In this document: piece after piece, positions 54,299 to 62,518 of the stretch
Layout of the letters: each line of letters opens with the position of its first letter
Position numbering within the stretch: the first letter of the stretch is position 1
From: Nonomuraea africana
GTDB lineage: Bacteria > Actinomycetota > Actinomycetes > Streptosporangiales > Streptosporangiaceae
Assembly: GCF_014873535.1 (NCBI RefSeq)
Contig: NZ_JADBEF010000001.1
Location: forward strand, 4,526,001-4,590,000
Direction of reading: 5' to 3'
Length of the DNA stretch: 64,000 bases
Program-made: the position numbers and the translations under genes
The notes under the pieces: generated by a model
The model's input: the letters and a program-made list of their open reading frames with translations, nothing else
Database searches by the model: none
What the model was told of the DNA's origin: nothing

Positions 54299-55518
54299 GG
54301 GGCCTTCATGAGCTCCCACGAGCGGGCCATGGCGATGCGCTGGGGCGCGGTCGGGTGCGAGGCATAGAGCACATATTCCACGACATCCGGCGACAAGTCG
54401 GAAATATTGGTAATTGCGAGGCGTTTCTGCATCGCGACGAACGTCTGCGGGTCGCGGGTGAGATCGAGCGCGTGCAGGTCGGCCCTGGCCTCGATGTGGC
54501 GGCTGACGAGGTTCTGCGCGGGACCCGACAGCACTGTCATTAGCGAGAGGAAGCCCATGATCGCGCCCACCGCCACCGGATCGGACAGCGGCCTTCGCCA
54601 CAACGGGGCTACGCAGAACAGCAGCACCGCGCCGAACCCGGCGCCGAGCGCCCCCACGAGCGTGCCGTGGAGCACGTCGTTGTCCTTGGCGTGCCCGAGC
54701 TCGTGCGCGATGATCAGCTCCACCTCCTTCTCCGGCGCGGCCAGCAGCGTGTCGTAGACGACGATGCGCCGCGTGGCGCCGAATCCCGAGACGTAGGCGT
54801 TCAGCGCGGTGGTCCTGCGGGAGGCGTCGGCGATCAGCACGTCCTCGACGCGCACGTCGGCGCGCGCGGCCAGTTCCAGCAGGTCGCTGCGGAGCTTGCC
54901 CGCCGGCATGGACCGGAAATCGTTGAAGATCGGCTCGAAGACGACGGGATAGACGAAGGACGTGCCCACGGTCAGTGCGAAGGCGCCCACCGCGGCGGGG
55001 ATCCACCACCGCGCGAACCTGCGGGCCAGCGCGACGACCGCCAGCACCATGATCGACATGATCGCGACCCGCACCCCGATGGACTTCAGCCGGTCACCGG
55101 TCCAGCTCACCCAGTTCTGGGTGGACAGGCCGAAGTCGCGCAGCTGGCCTTCGAACCAGACGCCGAGCGGCCAGCGCAGCAGCTCGACCACCGCCGTGAG
55201 CACCACGACGCCGAGCACGACCCGCAGCCACCACGGCCCCTTCAGCCTGGCCAGCAGGCGGGCGCCCCAGGGGGTGGCCACCAGCACGCCCGCGAAGAGC
55301 ACGGTCAGGCCGAGCGACAGATACGACGGCACGCTGATGGCCGCGTCGAAGGCCTGCGAGCGGGCGATCTGGGCGGCGGTGAAGTCCCTCGAAGGATCGG
55401 GCGGCACGGAGGGCGCGCCCGACATCGTCTCCCAGGGAGTGGTGACCACGACCACCACGACGATCAGCGCGCCCAGCAGCGCCAGCGCGATGCCCGCCCG
55501 CCGGTCCAGCCAGCTCAT
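54295..55518 (-). CDS. M48-family membrane metalloprotease (Ste24/HtpX type)
   Basis: A 407-residue protease with an N-terminal helix (IALALLGALIVVVVVVTTPW) and about five more membrane segments. The zinc motif HELGH is at residues 272-276 (ELIIAHELGHAKDNDVLHGT). The third zinc ligand and following motif occur in SRHIEARADLHALDL, and the C-terminus has SHPTAPQRIAMARSW, typical of CAAX prenyl protease-like members. It likely performs membrane-protein quality control. It is coupled at both ends: its ATG overlaps the stop of the HExxH protein gene, and its stop overlaps the glycosyltransferase start. Confidence 0.94.
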   Translation of the reverse strand: MSWLDRRAGIALALLGALIVVVVVVTTPWETMSGAPSVPPDPSRDFTAAQIARSQAFDAAISVPSYLSLGLTVLFAGVLVATPWGARLLARLKGPWWLRVVLGVVVLTAVVELLRWPLGVWFEGQLRDFGLSTQNWVSWTGDRLKSIGVRVAIMSIMVLAVVALARRFARWWIPAAVGAFALTVGTSFVYPVVFEPIFNDFRSMPAGKLRSDLLELAARADVRVEDVLIADASRRTTALNAYVSGFGATRRIVVYDTLLAAPEKEVELIIAHELGHAKDNDVLHGTLVGALGAGFGAVLLFCVAPLWRRPLSDPVAVGAIMGFLSLMTVLSGPAQNLVSRHIEARADLHALDLTRDPQTFVAMQKRLAITNISDLSPDVVEYVLYASHPTAPQRIAMARSWELMKAP

Positions 55519-56315
55519 CCGTGTCCCCTCGCCGTCAGCTCGTCCCGCACATACTCGCGCCACAGGCCGGTCAGCGCCGTGACCGACAGGCCAAGGGGGC
55601 GCAGCGCCTGGGCGAGATCGCGCCCCGCTGCCCGATCGTAGAGGGCCGCAAGCGCCCGCTCGCCGTAGCGGGTGGCGATCAGGCGGCAGGCGAGCCACGA
55701 CTCCTGGTAGACCTGCGCGAGCCGGGGCGAGCCCGGAGCGAAGTCGCCGTCGGCGGGCAGCCGGGTGGCCGCCCGACCCGACCGCACCTCGGCGGCCAGC
55801 TCCGCCGCCGCGACGTGGACGTCCAGCCCGGAACCGAGGTAGCCGACGTAGTCGGCGAAGCCCTCCCTCAGCCACACAGGACGCCCGTACGTGCCGGCGG
55901 CCACGTGGGTGAGCTCGTGGGCGAGCACGACGTCGCGGCCCACCGGGGTCAGGCGCGCGAAGGCGCCCGGCACGACGATCACCCGGCCCTCCGACGCCAG
56001 CGCGGCCAGTCCCTCGACCGAGCCGGTGCCCGCCAGCGCCGCCGCCTCCGCGGTCGTCGCGGGCACCACGACCACCGGCCGTACGGCCCGCCGCAGAACC
56101 GCCGTGACGGTACGGCCCGCGGCGTCGGCCCGCGCCGCGAGGTCGCGAAGCAGTGCGGCGGGGGCGTGATGGCCGAGGGCGAGCGAGCGCGTGCCGTACG
56201 CGAACGTGACGCCCGACTCCCACAGGCCACGCGCCTCGGGCGGCACGAGCGGACCGGCCGACGCAGGCACCGTGCCGGCCAGCGCGGCCGCCAGCAGGGT
56301 TCTGCGGGTCACCAC
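55515..56315 (-). CDS. Exported HExxH zinc metallopeptidase (peptidase MA-like)
   Basis: A 266-residue protein from a GTG or ATG-type start at 56315. The signal MVTRRTLLAAALAGTVPASA predicts export. The zinc-binding helix is DVVLAHELTHVAAGTYG with His133 and His137, and the downstream acidic ligand lies in VWLREGFADYVGYLGSG. This matches the collagenase-like/MA family. The C-terminal third (YQESWLACRLIATRYGERAL) contains the conserved S-W region of that family. It is the first gene of a three-gene coupled operon with the M48 protease and the PimB-like enzyme, suggesting envelope maintenance. Confidence 0.88.
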   Translation of the reverse strand: MVTRRTLLAAALAGTVPASAGPLVPPEARGLWESGVTFAYGTRSLALGHHAPAALLRDLAARADAAGRTVTAVLRRAVRPVVVVPATTAEAAALAGTGSVEGLAALASEGRVIVVPGAFARLTPVGRDVVLAHELTHVAAGTYGRPVWLREGFADYVGYLGSGLDVHVAAAELAAEVRSGRAATRLPADGDFAPGSPRLAQVYQESWLACRLIATRYGERALAALYDRAAGRDLAQALRPLGLSVTALTGLWREYVRDELTARGHG

Positions 56316-56343
56316 GGCAGCGATGCTAGCCCGGACAGCGGAA

Positions 56344-56373
56344 AGCCCCGTCCGGAGGGGGATGGACGGGGCT
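56344..56373 (-). terminator. Terminator of the NlpC/P60 gene
   Basis: AGCCCCGTCC and GGACGGGGCT (56344-56353 and 56364-56373) form a perfect 10-bp stem with a 10-nt loop. Read on the minus strand it is followed by TTTCC, and it lies 15 bp past the stop of the NlpC/P60 gene. Confidence 0.75.
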
Positions 56374-56387
56374 CTCCGCGCGTGCGC

Positions 56388-56966
56388 CTACGCGCCGGGA
56401 CGGACCGCGCCGGCGAAGGAGGCCTTCCGCCAGCCGTTGATCTTCTCGATCCGCACCGTCTTGCCCGTGCTCGGCGAGTGGATCATCCTGCCCTTGCCGA
56501 CGTACATGCCGACATGGCCCTTGCCGCGGAAGAACATCAGGTCACCGGGCTTGAGGCTGCGCCAGGAGACCTTCTTCTTGATGCGTGCGTACTGGCTGTG
56601 CGTCACGCGCGGAATCCTGATGCCCGCCTTGGCCCAGGCGTACTGCACCAGGCCCGAGCAGTCGAAGGAGCCAGGCCCCGTGCCGCCGTAGCGGTAGGGG
56701 TCGCCCACCTGCTTCTTCGCCACGTCGACGGCCTTGGCCGCCCTCATCTTCTGCCGCGCCGCCTTCGCGGCGGCGCTCTTTACCACACCGGCCTTCACAG
56801 CGCCGGCTTTCACAGCGCCGACTTTCACCACGGCCGTCCGCACCGCGCTCGCCTTGGCGGGGGACGCGTGAGCGGCTGGTGCGTGGAGGACGGCTCCTCC
56901 CATCGCGACCATGACGCCACTCAGGGCAAGGCAGGACAGACGGGTCTTGTTAACGGGGGTAGACAG
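56388..56966 (-). CDS. Secreted NlpC/P60 cell-wall endopeptidase, likely CTG start
   Basis: A 192-residue wall hydrolase. Extending upstream of the first ATG (56912), the frame gives MSTPVNKTRLSCLALSGVMV, a complete signal peptide ending at AHA. It begins at a CTG (56966) placed 5 nt after AAGGAG; no ATG, GTG or TTG is available there. An Ala/Lys/Val-rich linker (VKVGAVKAGAVKAGVVKSAA) leads to the NlpC/P60 domain with the nucleophile in FDCSGLVQYAW, His in GKGHVGMYVG and MIHSPS. It cuts peptide stems in peptidoglycan. A c-di-AMP riboswitch lies directly upstream. Choosing ATG 56912 would leave a weak, truncated signal. Confidence 0.88.
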   Translation of the reverse strand: MSTPVNKTRLSCLALSGVMVAMGGAVLHAPAAHASPAKASAVRTAVVKVGAVKAGAVKAGVVKSAAAKAARQKMRAAKAVDVAKKQVGDPYRYGGTGPGSFDCSGLVQYAWAKAGIRIPRVTHSQYARIKKKVSWRSLKPGDLMFFRGKGHVGMYVGKGRMIHSPSTGKTVRIEKINGWRKASFAGAVRPGA

Positions 56967-56981
56967 AACGTCTCCTTGGAT

Positions 56982-57160
56982 CTTCCACGAATGCCTACCG
57001 GGTTAGCTGACGGGTTCGGGCGTGGAAGTCGCCCTACCGGCCCGAAGGCCGGACTCACCCCAGGTGCTCGGGTCCCCGGCTCCGTGCTCCATGCCGCACG
57101 GACTCGGCGGGTCCACCGCGCACGCTCAATGGGGGGTTCGGCGCGGGGACCAGCGGATCG
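56982..57160 (-). promoter_or_regulatory. ydaO/yuaA c-di-AMP riboswitch
   Basis: The minus-strand leader carries the conserved ydaO core in order: CGGGGACCCGAGCACCTGGG, then GGTGAGTCC, a CCGG-TTCG-type hairpin, TAGGGCGACTTCCACG, CCCGAACCCGTCAGCTAACC and CGGTAGGC. The closing helix pairs CTTCCACG with CGTGGAAG (ending at 56982). It ends 5 nt before the Shine-Dalgarno of the NlpC/P60 gene. In streptomycetes the same class lowers expression of wall-lytic enzymes such as RpfA when c-di-AMP is high. The rest of the gap to 57461 holds the promoter of this leader and that of lysR; GGAAC near 57330 (minus) is a possible ECF -35. Confidence 0.92.
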
Positions 57161-57461
57161 TTATGTGTGCACACCGGCCGCAGAGGGGCCGGCGGACGTG
57201 GCGGCGCCATGGCTTGGTCGCCGCGATGCGAGAAGGTACCCGCCTCACCAAGGGCAGGCAAAGCCGAAGTAAAGGAGTAAAGATCGTCGACGGGTGGCTG
57301 TCAGGAGACAACCCACAGCTCCATCGAACGTTCCAGGTGTCCGTTGTGACGCTTCTCACACCTCGTGTTACCCCGCGCTGTCAGGTCCCATTCGTCACTT
57401 TCGTCACACCATTAACATCAGCCGAACGAGGGGTGTTGCCGCGTAGCCATAAACTCTTCGC

Positions 57462-58376
57462 ATGCCTGATCTGTGGTCCCTGCGCGTCCTGCTGGAGGTC
57501 GGCCGGCGCGGCTCCTTCTCCGCCGCGGCCGAGGCCCTGTCGATGACCCAGCCCGCCGTCTCGCGTCAGATCGCCACCCTGGAGCGCCGTACGGGCGTCA
57601 GGCTCTTCCACCGCCGCCCCAGGGGCGTGCAGCCGACCGAGGCGGGCCTGGCCGCCATCGAGCAGGCCGCGGCCGTGGTCGACGGGATGAGCCTGTTCGA
57701 GACCCGGCTGCGCGCCTTCGCCACCGCCGAGAGCGGCAGCGTGCGCGTGACCGCCTTCCCCAGCGCGGCCACCAGGTTCGTGCCGGAGAGCTTCCGCCGC
57801 TTCACCGCCACCCACCCCGACGTCGAACTGTCGCTCACCGTGGGCGAACACGGCGGCTCGGGCGTGCTGGCAGGCGCGGCCGACGTCGCGCTGGTCACCT
57901 CGTGGGACGCCGCCCCCGACCCGGGGCTCGACCTGCTCTTCCTGTTCGACGACGAGCCGATGGTGGCCCTGCCCGCCGGCCATCCCCTCGCCGCGCAGGA
58001 GCAGGTACGGCTGGCCGACCTGTCCGGTGAGCCGTGGATCGACGGCACCCACCCCGACTGCCTCGGCCCGATCTCCGAGCTGTCTGCCGCGATGGGAGGG
58101 GCGCCGCGGATCACCCACCTGTGCGACGACTGGAACGGCCGTCAGGGCCTGGTCGCCGCGGGCGTCGGCGTGATGCTCTACCCGTCGATCGCCGGCCGGT
58201 CGGTGCGCTCGGACATCAGGCTGGTGCATCCCTCGCCGTCGCTGCCCGCCAGGCGGATCAGCGTCGCCGTCCTGCCCGCCCATGGCCGCCCGCCCGCCGT
58301 GAGCGCCTATCTGGACGTCCTGCGCGAGATGAGCGCCGCCTACGGGCGAACCGCGCCGACCAGTCGCCTGCCGTAG
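57462..58376 (+). CDS. LysR-family transcriptional regulator
   Basis: A 304-residue regulator. The N-terminal winged helix reads LWSLRVLLEVGRRGSFSAAA, EALSMTQPAVSRQIATLERR, TGVRLFHRRPRGVQPTEAGL. The periplasmic-binding-protein-like effector domain follows (VRVTAFPSAATRFVPESFRR, GAADVALVTSWDA, LVAAGVGVMLYPSIAG). No divergent target gene of the usual kind is present: the upstream minus-strand gene is the riboswitch-controlled NlpC/P60. The 3' end overlaps the second NlpC/P60 gene by 37 bp. Target and ligand are unknown. Confidence 0.92.
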   Translation: MPDLWSLRVLLEVGRRGSFSAAAEALSMTQPAVSRQIATLERRTGVRLFHRRPRGVQPTEAGLAAIEQAAAVVDGMSLFETRLRAFATAESGSVRVTAFPSAATRFVPESFRRFTATHPDVELSLTVGEHGGSGVLAGAADVALVTSWDAAPDPGLDLLFLFDDEPMVALPAGHPLAAQEQVRLADLSGEPWIDGTHPDCLGPISELSAAMGGAPRITHLCDDWNGRQGLVAAGVGVMLYPSIAGRSVRSDIRLVHPSPSLPARRISVAVLPAHGRPPAVSAYLDVLREMSAAYGRTAPTSRLP

Positions 58377-59311
58377 GCGGACAACGGGACGACCTTGACC
58401 ACGTCACCGGTCTGCGGCGCGTGCACGATCTTGCCGTCGCCCGCGTAGATGCTCACGTGTCCGAGGCCCTCGCTGAAGATGAGGTCGCCCGGCTGCAGGG
58501 CGTCCAGGGAGACCCTGCGCTTGGCGCCCCATGACCACTGCTCCCACGTGGTGCGCGGCAGCGAGACGCCGCCCGCCCGCCACGACGCCTGGGTGAGGCC
58601 GGAGCAGTCCCAGCCGCCTGGGCCGGTGCCTCCGTACTGGTAGGGCTTGCCGACCTGGGCGAACGCGAAGCTGAGCACCGAGGCGGCGTTGCCGGAGGCT
58701 GAGCCCGTGTACTTGATGCCAGTGCTGTTCGGGTTGCCCACCCGGTAGGCGCCGAGCCGCCGCAGCAGTTTCTCCTGCTGCTCGACCAGATCGAGCACCT
58801 TGTCCTTCTCGGACTTCACCTCGTCGCGCAGCTTGTCGGCCTCGGTGAGCGCGCCCTGCGCCTGTTCCCTGTCGGTCTTGAGCTGGCGGTTCTCCGCGTC
58901 GAAGGCGGCGAGCACCTGGGCCCGCTCGGCCGTCATCTGGTCCAGGAGCGCCATGCCGCCGAGCGTGGCCGTGGGGTCGTTGTCACCCAGCAGCGCGGCC
59001 CAGGAGGTGAACTCGCCCACCTGGTAGGTGTCGACGGCCATGCCGACGACCTCGGCGCGCAGGCCCGCCACCCTGGCCATCTTGCTCTTGTACCGGGAGT
59101 TCAGGCTCTCGTAGGTCTTCTTGGCCTTCTTGTACTTCTCGGTGGCCAGGTTGTACCTGTCGACGACCTTGTCGGCCTTGTCGTTGAGCTTCTCGAGCTT
59201 CGCCTTGGCCTGCGCGATCGTCGGTTTGGGGTCGGCGAACGCGCCGCTCAGCGGCAGGAGGAGAGTCGCGATCGCGAGACCCGCAGCCAGCGGTACCCGG
59301 CCAAACCTCAC
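58340..59311 (-). CDS. Secreted NlpC/P60 hydrolase with coiled-coil domain (RipA-like)
   Basis: A 323-residue exported wall hydrolase starting at GTG 59311, with GGGAGGGCG upstream. The signal MRFGRVPLAAGLAIATLLLP ends near AFA. Residues 30-190 form a long alpha-helical coiled coil (IAQAKAKLEKLNDKADKVVD, QMTAERAQVLAAFDAENRQL), as in RipA/RipC-type autoinhibited hydrolases. The C-terminal NlpC/P60 domain has DCSGLTQASW, GLGHVSIYAGDG and IVHAPQTGD. The coiled coil probably autoinhibits or binds divisome partners. Unlike the neighbouring NlpC/P60 gene, its 87-bp upstream gap has no room for a ydaO riboswitch. Confidence 0.93.
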   Translation of the reverse strand: MRFGRVPLAAGLAIATLLLPLSGAFADPKPTIAQAKAKLEKLNDKADKVVDRYNLATEKYKKAKKTYESLNSRYKSKMARVAGLRAEVVGMAVDTYQVGEFTSWAALLGDNDPTATLGGMALLDQMTAERAQVLAAFDAENRQLKTDREQAQGALTEADKLRDEVKSEKDKVLDLVEQQEKLLRRLGAYRVGNPNSTGIKYTGSASGNAASVLSFAFAQVGKPYQYGGTGPGGWDCSGLTQASWRAGGVSLPRTTWEQWSWGAKRRVSLDALQPGDLIFSEGLGHVSIYAGDGKIVHAPQTGDVVKVVPLSAYGRRLVGAVRP

Positions 59312-59398
59312 AGCGACACGCCCTCCCAGTGATCACGCCTGGGGCGAAATAGTACAGAAGGTGCGCCTAGTGGCTGGCCATGTCGCCCAAAATGTGAC

Positions 59399-60721
59399 CT
59401 ATGCCCGCCCGAGGCGGCGCAGCAGGAGCGCGGACGAGACGGGCCTGGCACCCATCCTGCGCACCGACTCGGCCACCTCGCGGTCGGAGGAGACCACCGC
59501 GATCGCCCTGCCCTGCGGCTCGGCGCGGACCAGCTGGCGGATCAGGTCGTCGGCGATCTCGCCGGGCGCGCTGAACATCACCCGGACCCCGCGCGGCGCC
59601 ACCACCTGCACGGGGGCGTTGAGCTCGGCGCCGTCGAAGACGACCGTCACCTCGACCCTGGTCTGCGCGACCAGGCCGCCCAGAGCCGTCATCAGCCTGT
59701 TGCGCTGGTCGGCCAGGGTGAGCGTGCCGTAGCCGGTCTTGGTCACGTTGTAACCGTCGATGATCAGGTGCACCTGTGGCAACGCGAGCAGCTGGTCGAG
59801 CAGCTGCGGGTCGTCGTCGGCCAGCGCTCTGGCCGGCACGCCGCGCACGTTGGGCGCGCCGGGCGCGACGGCGGCGACCGAGTCGGCGGGCCTGCTGATC
59901 GTGGTGGGGAGCGCGAGCTCCCTCCGCAATCCCGCCGAGGCGTCCTGGAGCGCGTCGAGCAGCACCCTGATCCGGGCGTCCTCGATGCTGCGGCCCTCGC
60001 GGGCCGCCCTGCGCGAGGCCTCGAGATGTCGTTCGGCGTCGGCCAGCCGCTCCTTCAGCCGCCGCACCTCCGACTCGCCCGCGCTGCCGGCGACCGAGGC
60101 GGCCATCCTGGCCTCCTCGGCGGCCTGCGCCATCTCGGCGGCGCGCCGGTCGGCGGCCTTGAGCCGTTCGCGGGCGTCGTGGAGCTTGCGGCGCAGGTCG
60201 GAGTTCTCCGCTCGGGCGGCCTTCAGCTGCTCGCGCAGCCTCTCGCTCTCCTCCTTCGCGGCGCTCTTCTGCGTGGCGAGCTGCTCGCGCAGCCGGGCGA
60301 CGGTCTGCTCCTGGGCCGAACCCTCGGCGACGACGGCCGACTGCTCCAGATCGGCGCGGGCGGCTTCCACCATCTCCGCCCAGCCGGGCGGTCTGGTCAG
60401 ATAGGCTGCCGCCGCGACCAGGACGGGGTCGGCGGCCGGCGGCACGTTGCCCTCGGCCAGCGAGGCGGCCAGCTCGGGCCAGCCCTTCGCGACCGACTCG
60501 GCCACCGCCTCGCGAAACTTCTTGTCGCTCTCGAGCTGGGCGGCGATGGGCGCGCCGCCGAGCTTGGCGCGTTTGCGAGGGTCGAACTTCGCGATGCCGC
60601 GCAACGGCGCGGGCACGGCGATCGCGGGCATGGTGCCGAGCACCTGGGCCGCCAGATCGACGACGTTGAGCCGCACCTGCTCGGGAAGCGGACGAGACAG
60701 GCCTTCGCCGGCTGAGCTCAT
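59399..60721 (-). CDS. NYN-domain (YacP-like) RNA-associated protein with coiled coil
   Basis: A 440-residue protein from ATG 60721. Residues 1-100 are an N-terminal helical region (LPEQVRLNVVDLAAQVLGTM, GIAKFDPRKRAKLGGAPIAA). Residues 140-270 form a long charged coiled coil (EESERLREQLKAARAENSDL). The C-terminal 170 residues are a NYN/PIN-like nuclease fold with the conserved acidic positions in VHLIIDGYNVTKTGYGTLTL, VTVVFDGAELN and AIAVVSSDREVAESV. A role in RNA processing or decay is likely. This architecture is widespread in actinobacteria. It is transcribed alone, divergent to the kinase-fold gene. Confidence 0.92.
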   Translation of the reverse strand: MSSAGEGLSRPLPEQVRLNVVDLAAQVLGTMPAIAVPAPLRGIAKFDPRKRAKLGGAPIAAQLESDKKFREAVAESVAKGWPELAASLAEGNVPPAADPVLVAAAAYLTRPPGWAEMVEAARADLEQSAVVAEGSAQEQTVARLREQLATQKSAAKEESERLREQLKAARAENSDLRRKLHDARERLKAADRRAAEMAQAAEEARMAASVAGSAGESEVRRLKERLADAERHLEASRRAAREGRSIEDARIRVLLDALQDASAGLRRELALPTTISRPADSVAAVAPGAPNVRGVPARALADDDPQLLDQLLALPQVHLIIDGYNVTKTGYGTLTLADQRNRLMTALGGLVAQTRVEVTVVFDGAELNAPVQVVAPRGVRVMFSAPGEIADDLIRQLVRAEPQGRAIAVVSSDREVAESVRRMGARPVSSALLLRRLGRA

Positions 60722-60844
60722 CCCACCGCCTCTCAAGTGACCCTTCGCGATTGTCCTACTCCCCAAGGGTACGGCTGTCGCGCACATGACCGTGTCGTGA
60801 CGTCCATATGGACAAGCGCTTGGTTGGAGATGTACGACAGTGGC

Positions 60845-61873
60845 GTGACCGAGCACCTGCGCACCTCCACCAGGGACCTCGACGACCTGTGCGAGCGGCT
60901 GAGCGCCTGGCTCGGCCGTGAGGTCTCACAGGTCTCCCGCCCCTCCGCCAACGGCATGTCCAGCGAGACGCTCTTCTTCACCGTGGACGGCACCCGGTGC
61001 GTGGCGCGCCTGGCGCCCACCGAGGAGGCCGTGCCGATCTTCCCGACCTACGACCTGGGTGTCCAGTTCGAGGTGATGCGCCTGGCGAGAGAGCGGGCCG
61101 GGGTGCTCGCCCCGAAGGCGCTGTGGTTCGAGCCCTCGCCCGAGCCGCTGGGCACGCCGTTCTTCGTGATGGAACGGGAGGAGGGCAGGGTTCCGTCCGA
61201 CGTCCCGCCGTACACCTTCGAGGGGTGGCTGCTGGAGGCCGCGCCCGAGGACCGGCGGCGGCTGCAGGACCGGACGGTGGCGATCGCGGCCAGGCTGCAC
61301 GACGCCTCCTTCGCCCCCGCCGAGCTGGACCGCCTCGGCAAAGCGGGACTGCGGGCGCACGTGGACGGCCAGCGCGCCTACTACGAGTGGATGCGCGGCG
61401 ACGTGCGCATCCCGCTGCTGGAGCGGGCCTTCGACTGGCTTGAGGCGCACTGGCCGGACGATCCCGGACCCGACGTGCTGACCTGGGGCGACGCCAGGAT
61501 CGGGAACGTGATGTATCGCGACTTCACCCCTGTCGCGGTGCTCGACTGGGAGATGGCCGCGGTGGGCCCGCGCGAGCTGGACCTGGCCTGGATGATCTTC
61601 CTGCACCGGTTCTTCCAGGACCTCGCCGAGGTCTTCGAGCTGCCGGGACTGCCTGCCTTCATGCGCCGCGACGACGTCTGCAGGACCTACCGCGAGCTGT
61701 CCGGGCACACGCCGGCGAACATGGACTTCTACGAGACGTACGCCGCCCTCAGGCACGGGATCGTCATGGCCAGGGTCTGGCAGCGCCGCATCCACTTCGG
61801 CGAGCAGCCAATGCCCGACGACCCCGACGACCTGGTGCTGCACAAGTCACTGCTGGAGCGGATGCTGTCATGA
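60845..61873 (+). CDS. APH/choline-kinase-fold phosphotransferase
   Basis: About 342 residues from GTG 60845, beginning VTEHLRTSTRDLDDLCERLS. ATG 60830 would add five residues but sits directly on GGAG. The kinase fold has the catalytic loop LTWGDARIGNVMYRDFTPVA, with W in place of the usual H of HGD, and the metal motif AVLDWEMAAVGPRELDLAW. Family relatives include ACAD10/11-like and aminoglycoside phosphotransferases. The N-lobe lacks an obvious antibiotic signature, so a metabolic substrate such as a hydroxyacyl-CoA or amino alcohol is more likely. It overlaps the response regulator gene end by 6 bp. Confidence 0.88.
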   Translation: MTEHLRTSTRDLDDLCERLSAWLGREVSQVSRPSANGMSSETLFFTVDGTRCVARLAPTEEAVPIFPTYDLGVQFEVMRLARERAGVLAPKALWFEPSPEPLGTPFFVMEREEGRVPSDVPPYTFEGWLLEAAPEDRRRLQDRTVAIAARLHDASFAPAELDRLGKAGLRAHVDGQRAYYEWMRGDVRIPLLERAFDWLEAHWPDDPGPDVLTWGDARIGNVMYRDFTPVAVLDWEMAAVGPRELDLAWMIFLHRFFQDLAEVFELPGLPAFMRRDDVCRTYRELSGHTPANMDFYETYAALRHGIVMARVWQRRIHFGEQPMPDDPDDLVLHKSLLERMLS

Positions 61874-62518
61874 CTCCGAGTCGTGCACCAGCAGCGCGAT
61901 CTGGACCCTGTTGTTGAGCCCCAGCTTGGTGAGGATGCGCGAGACGTGCGCTTTGACCGTGGCGACGCTCATGTAGAGCTCCGCGCCGATCTCGGCGTTC
62001 GACCTGCCCCTGCCGACCGCGACGGCCACCTCCCTCTCGCGCTCGCTCAGGCTGGTCAGCAGCGAGCGGGCGCGCTCCCTGCGGCCGCCCGCGCCGCCGT
62101 CCGAGACGTGGGAGATGAGCTGCCTGGTGACGGCGGGCGACAGGATCGGCTCGCCCGCGGCCACCTTCCTGATCGCGCGGACCAGCTCGGCCGGAGGGAT
62201 GTCCTTCAGCAGGAAGCCCGCCGCGCCCGACCGCAGCGCCCGGAGGACCTGCGCGTCCGCGTGGAAGGTGGTCAGCACCACCACCTCGGGCGGGTTGGCG
62301 GTGGAGCGCAGCGCCTCGGTCGCGGTCAGGCCGTCGACCCGCGGCATGCGAATGTCCATCAGCACCACGTCGGGGCGGTGCTCGGCGACCATCCTCGGCA
62401 CCTGGTCGCCGTCGGCCGCCTCGCCTGCCACCTCGATGTCGTCGGTTCCGCCGAGGATCATCGACAGCCCTGCCCTGACCAGCGCGTCGTCGTCGACGAT
62501 CAGCACGCGTATCTTCAT
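61868..62518 (-). CDS. NarL/FixJ-type response regulator
   Basis: A 216-residue regulator from ATG 62518, overlapping the kinase stop (ATGA). The receiver begins VLIVDDDALVRAGLSMIL with phospho-Asp in VVLMDIRMPRVDG and the invariant Lys in FLLKDIPPAEL. The LuxR-type helix-turn-helix is LTSLSEREREVAVAVGRGRS, NAEIGAELYMSVATVKAHVS. It is directly coupled to the kinase at 62515-63693, so this pair is intact, unlike the one at 12.9/18.7 kb. Its target genes are unknown; the divergent membrane gene at 63805 is a candidate. Confidence 0.94.
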   Translation of the reverse strand: MKIRVLIVDDDALVRAGLSMILGGTDDIEVAGEAADGDQVPRMVAEHRPDVVLMDIRMPRVDGLTATEALRSTANPPEVVVLTTFHADAQVLRALRSGAAGFLLKDIPPAELVRAIRKVAAGEPILSPAVTRQLISHVSDGGAGGRRERARSLLTSLSEREREVAVAVGRGRSNAEIGAELYMSVATVKAHVSRILTKLGLNNRVQIALLVHDSES

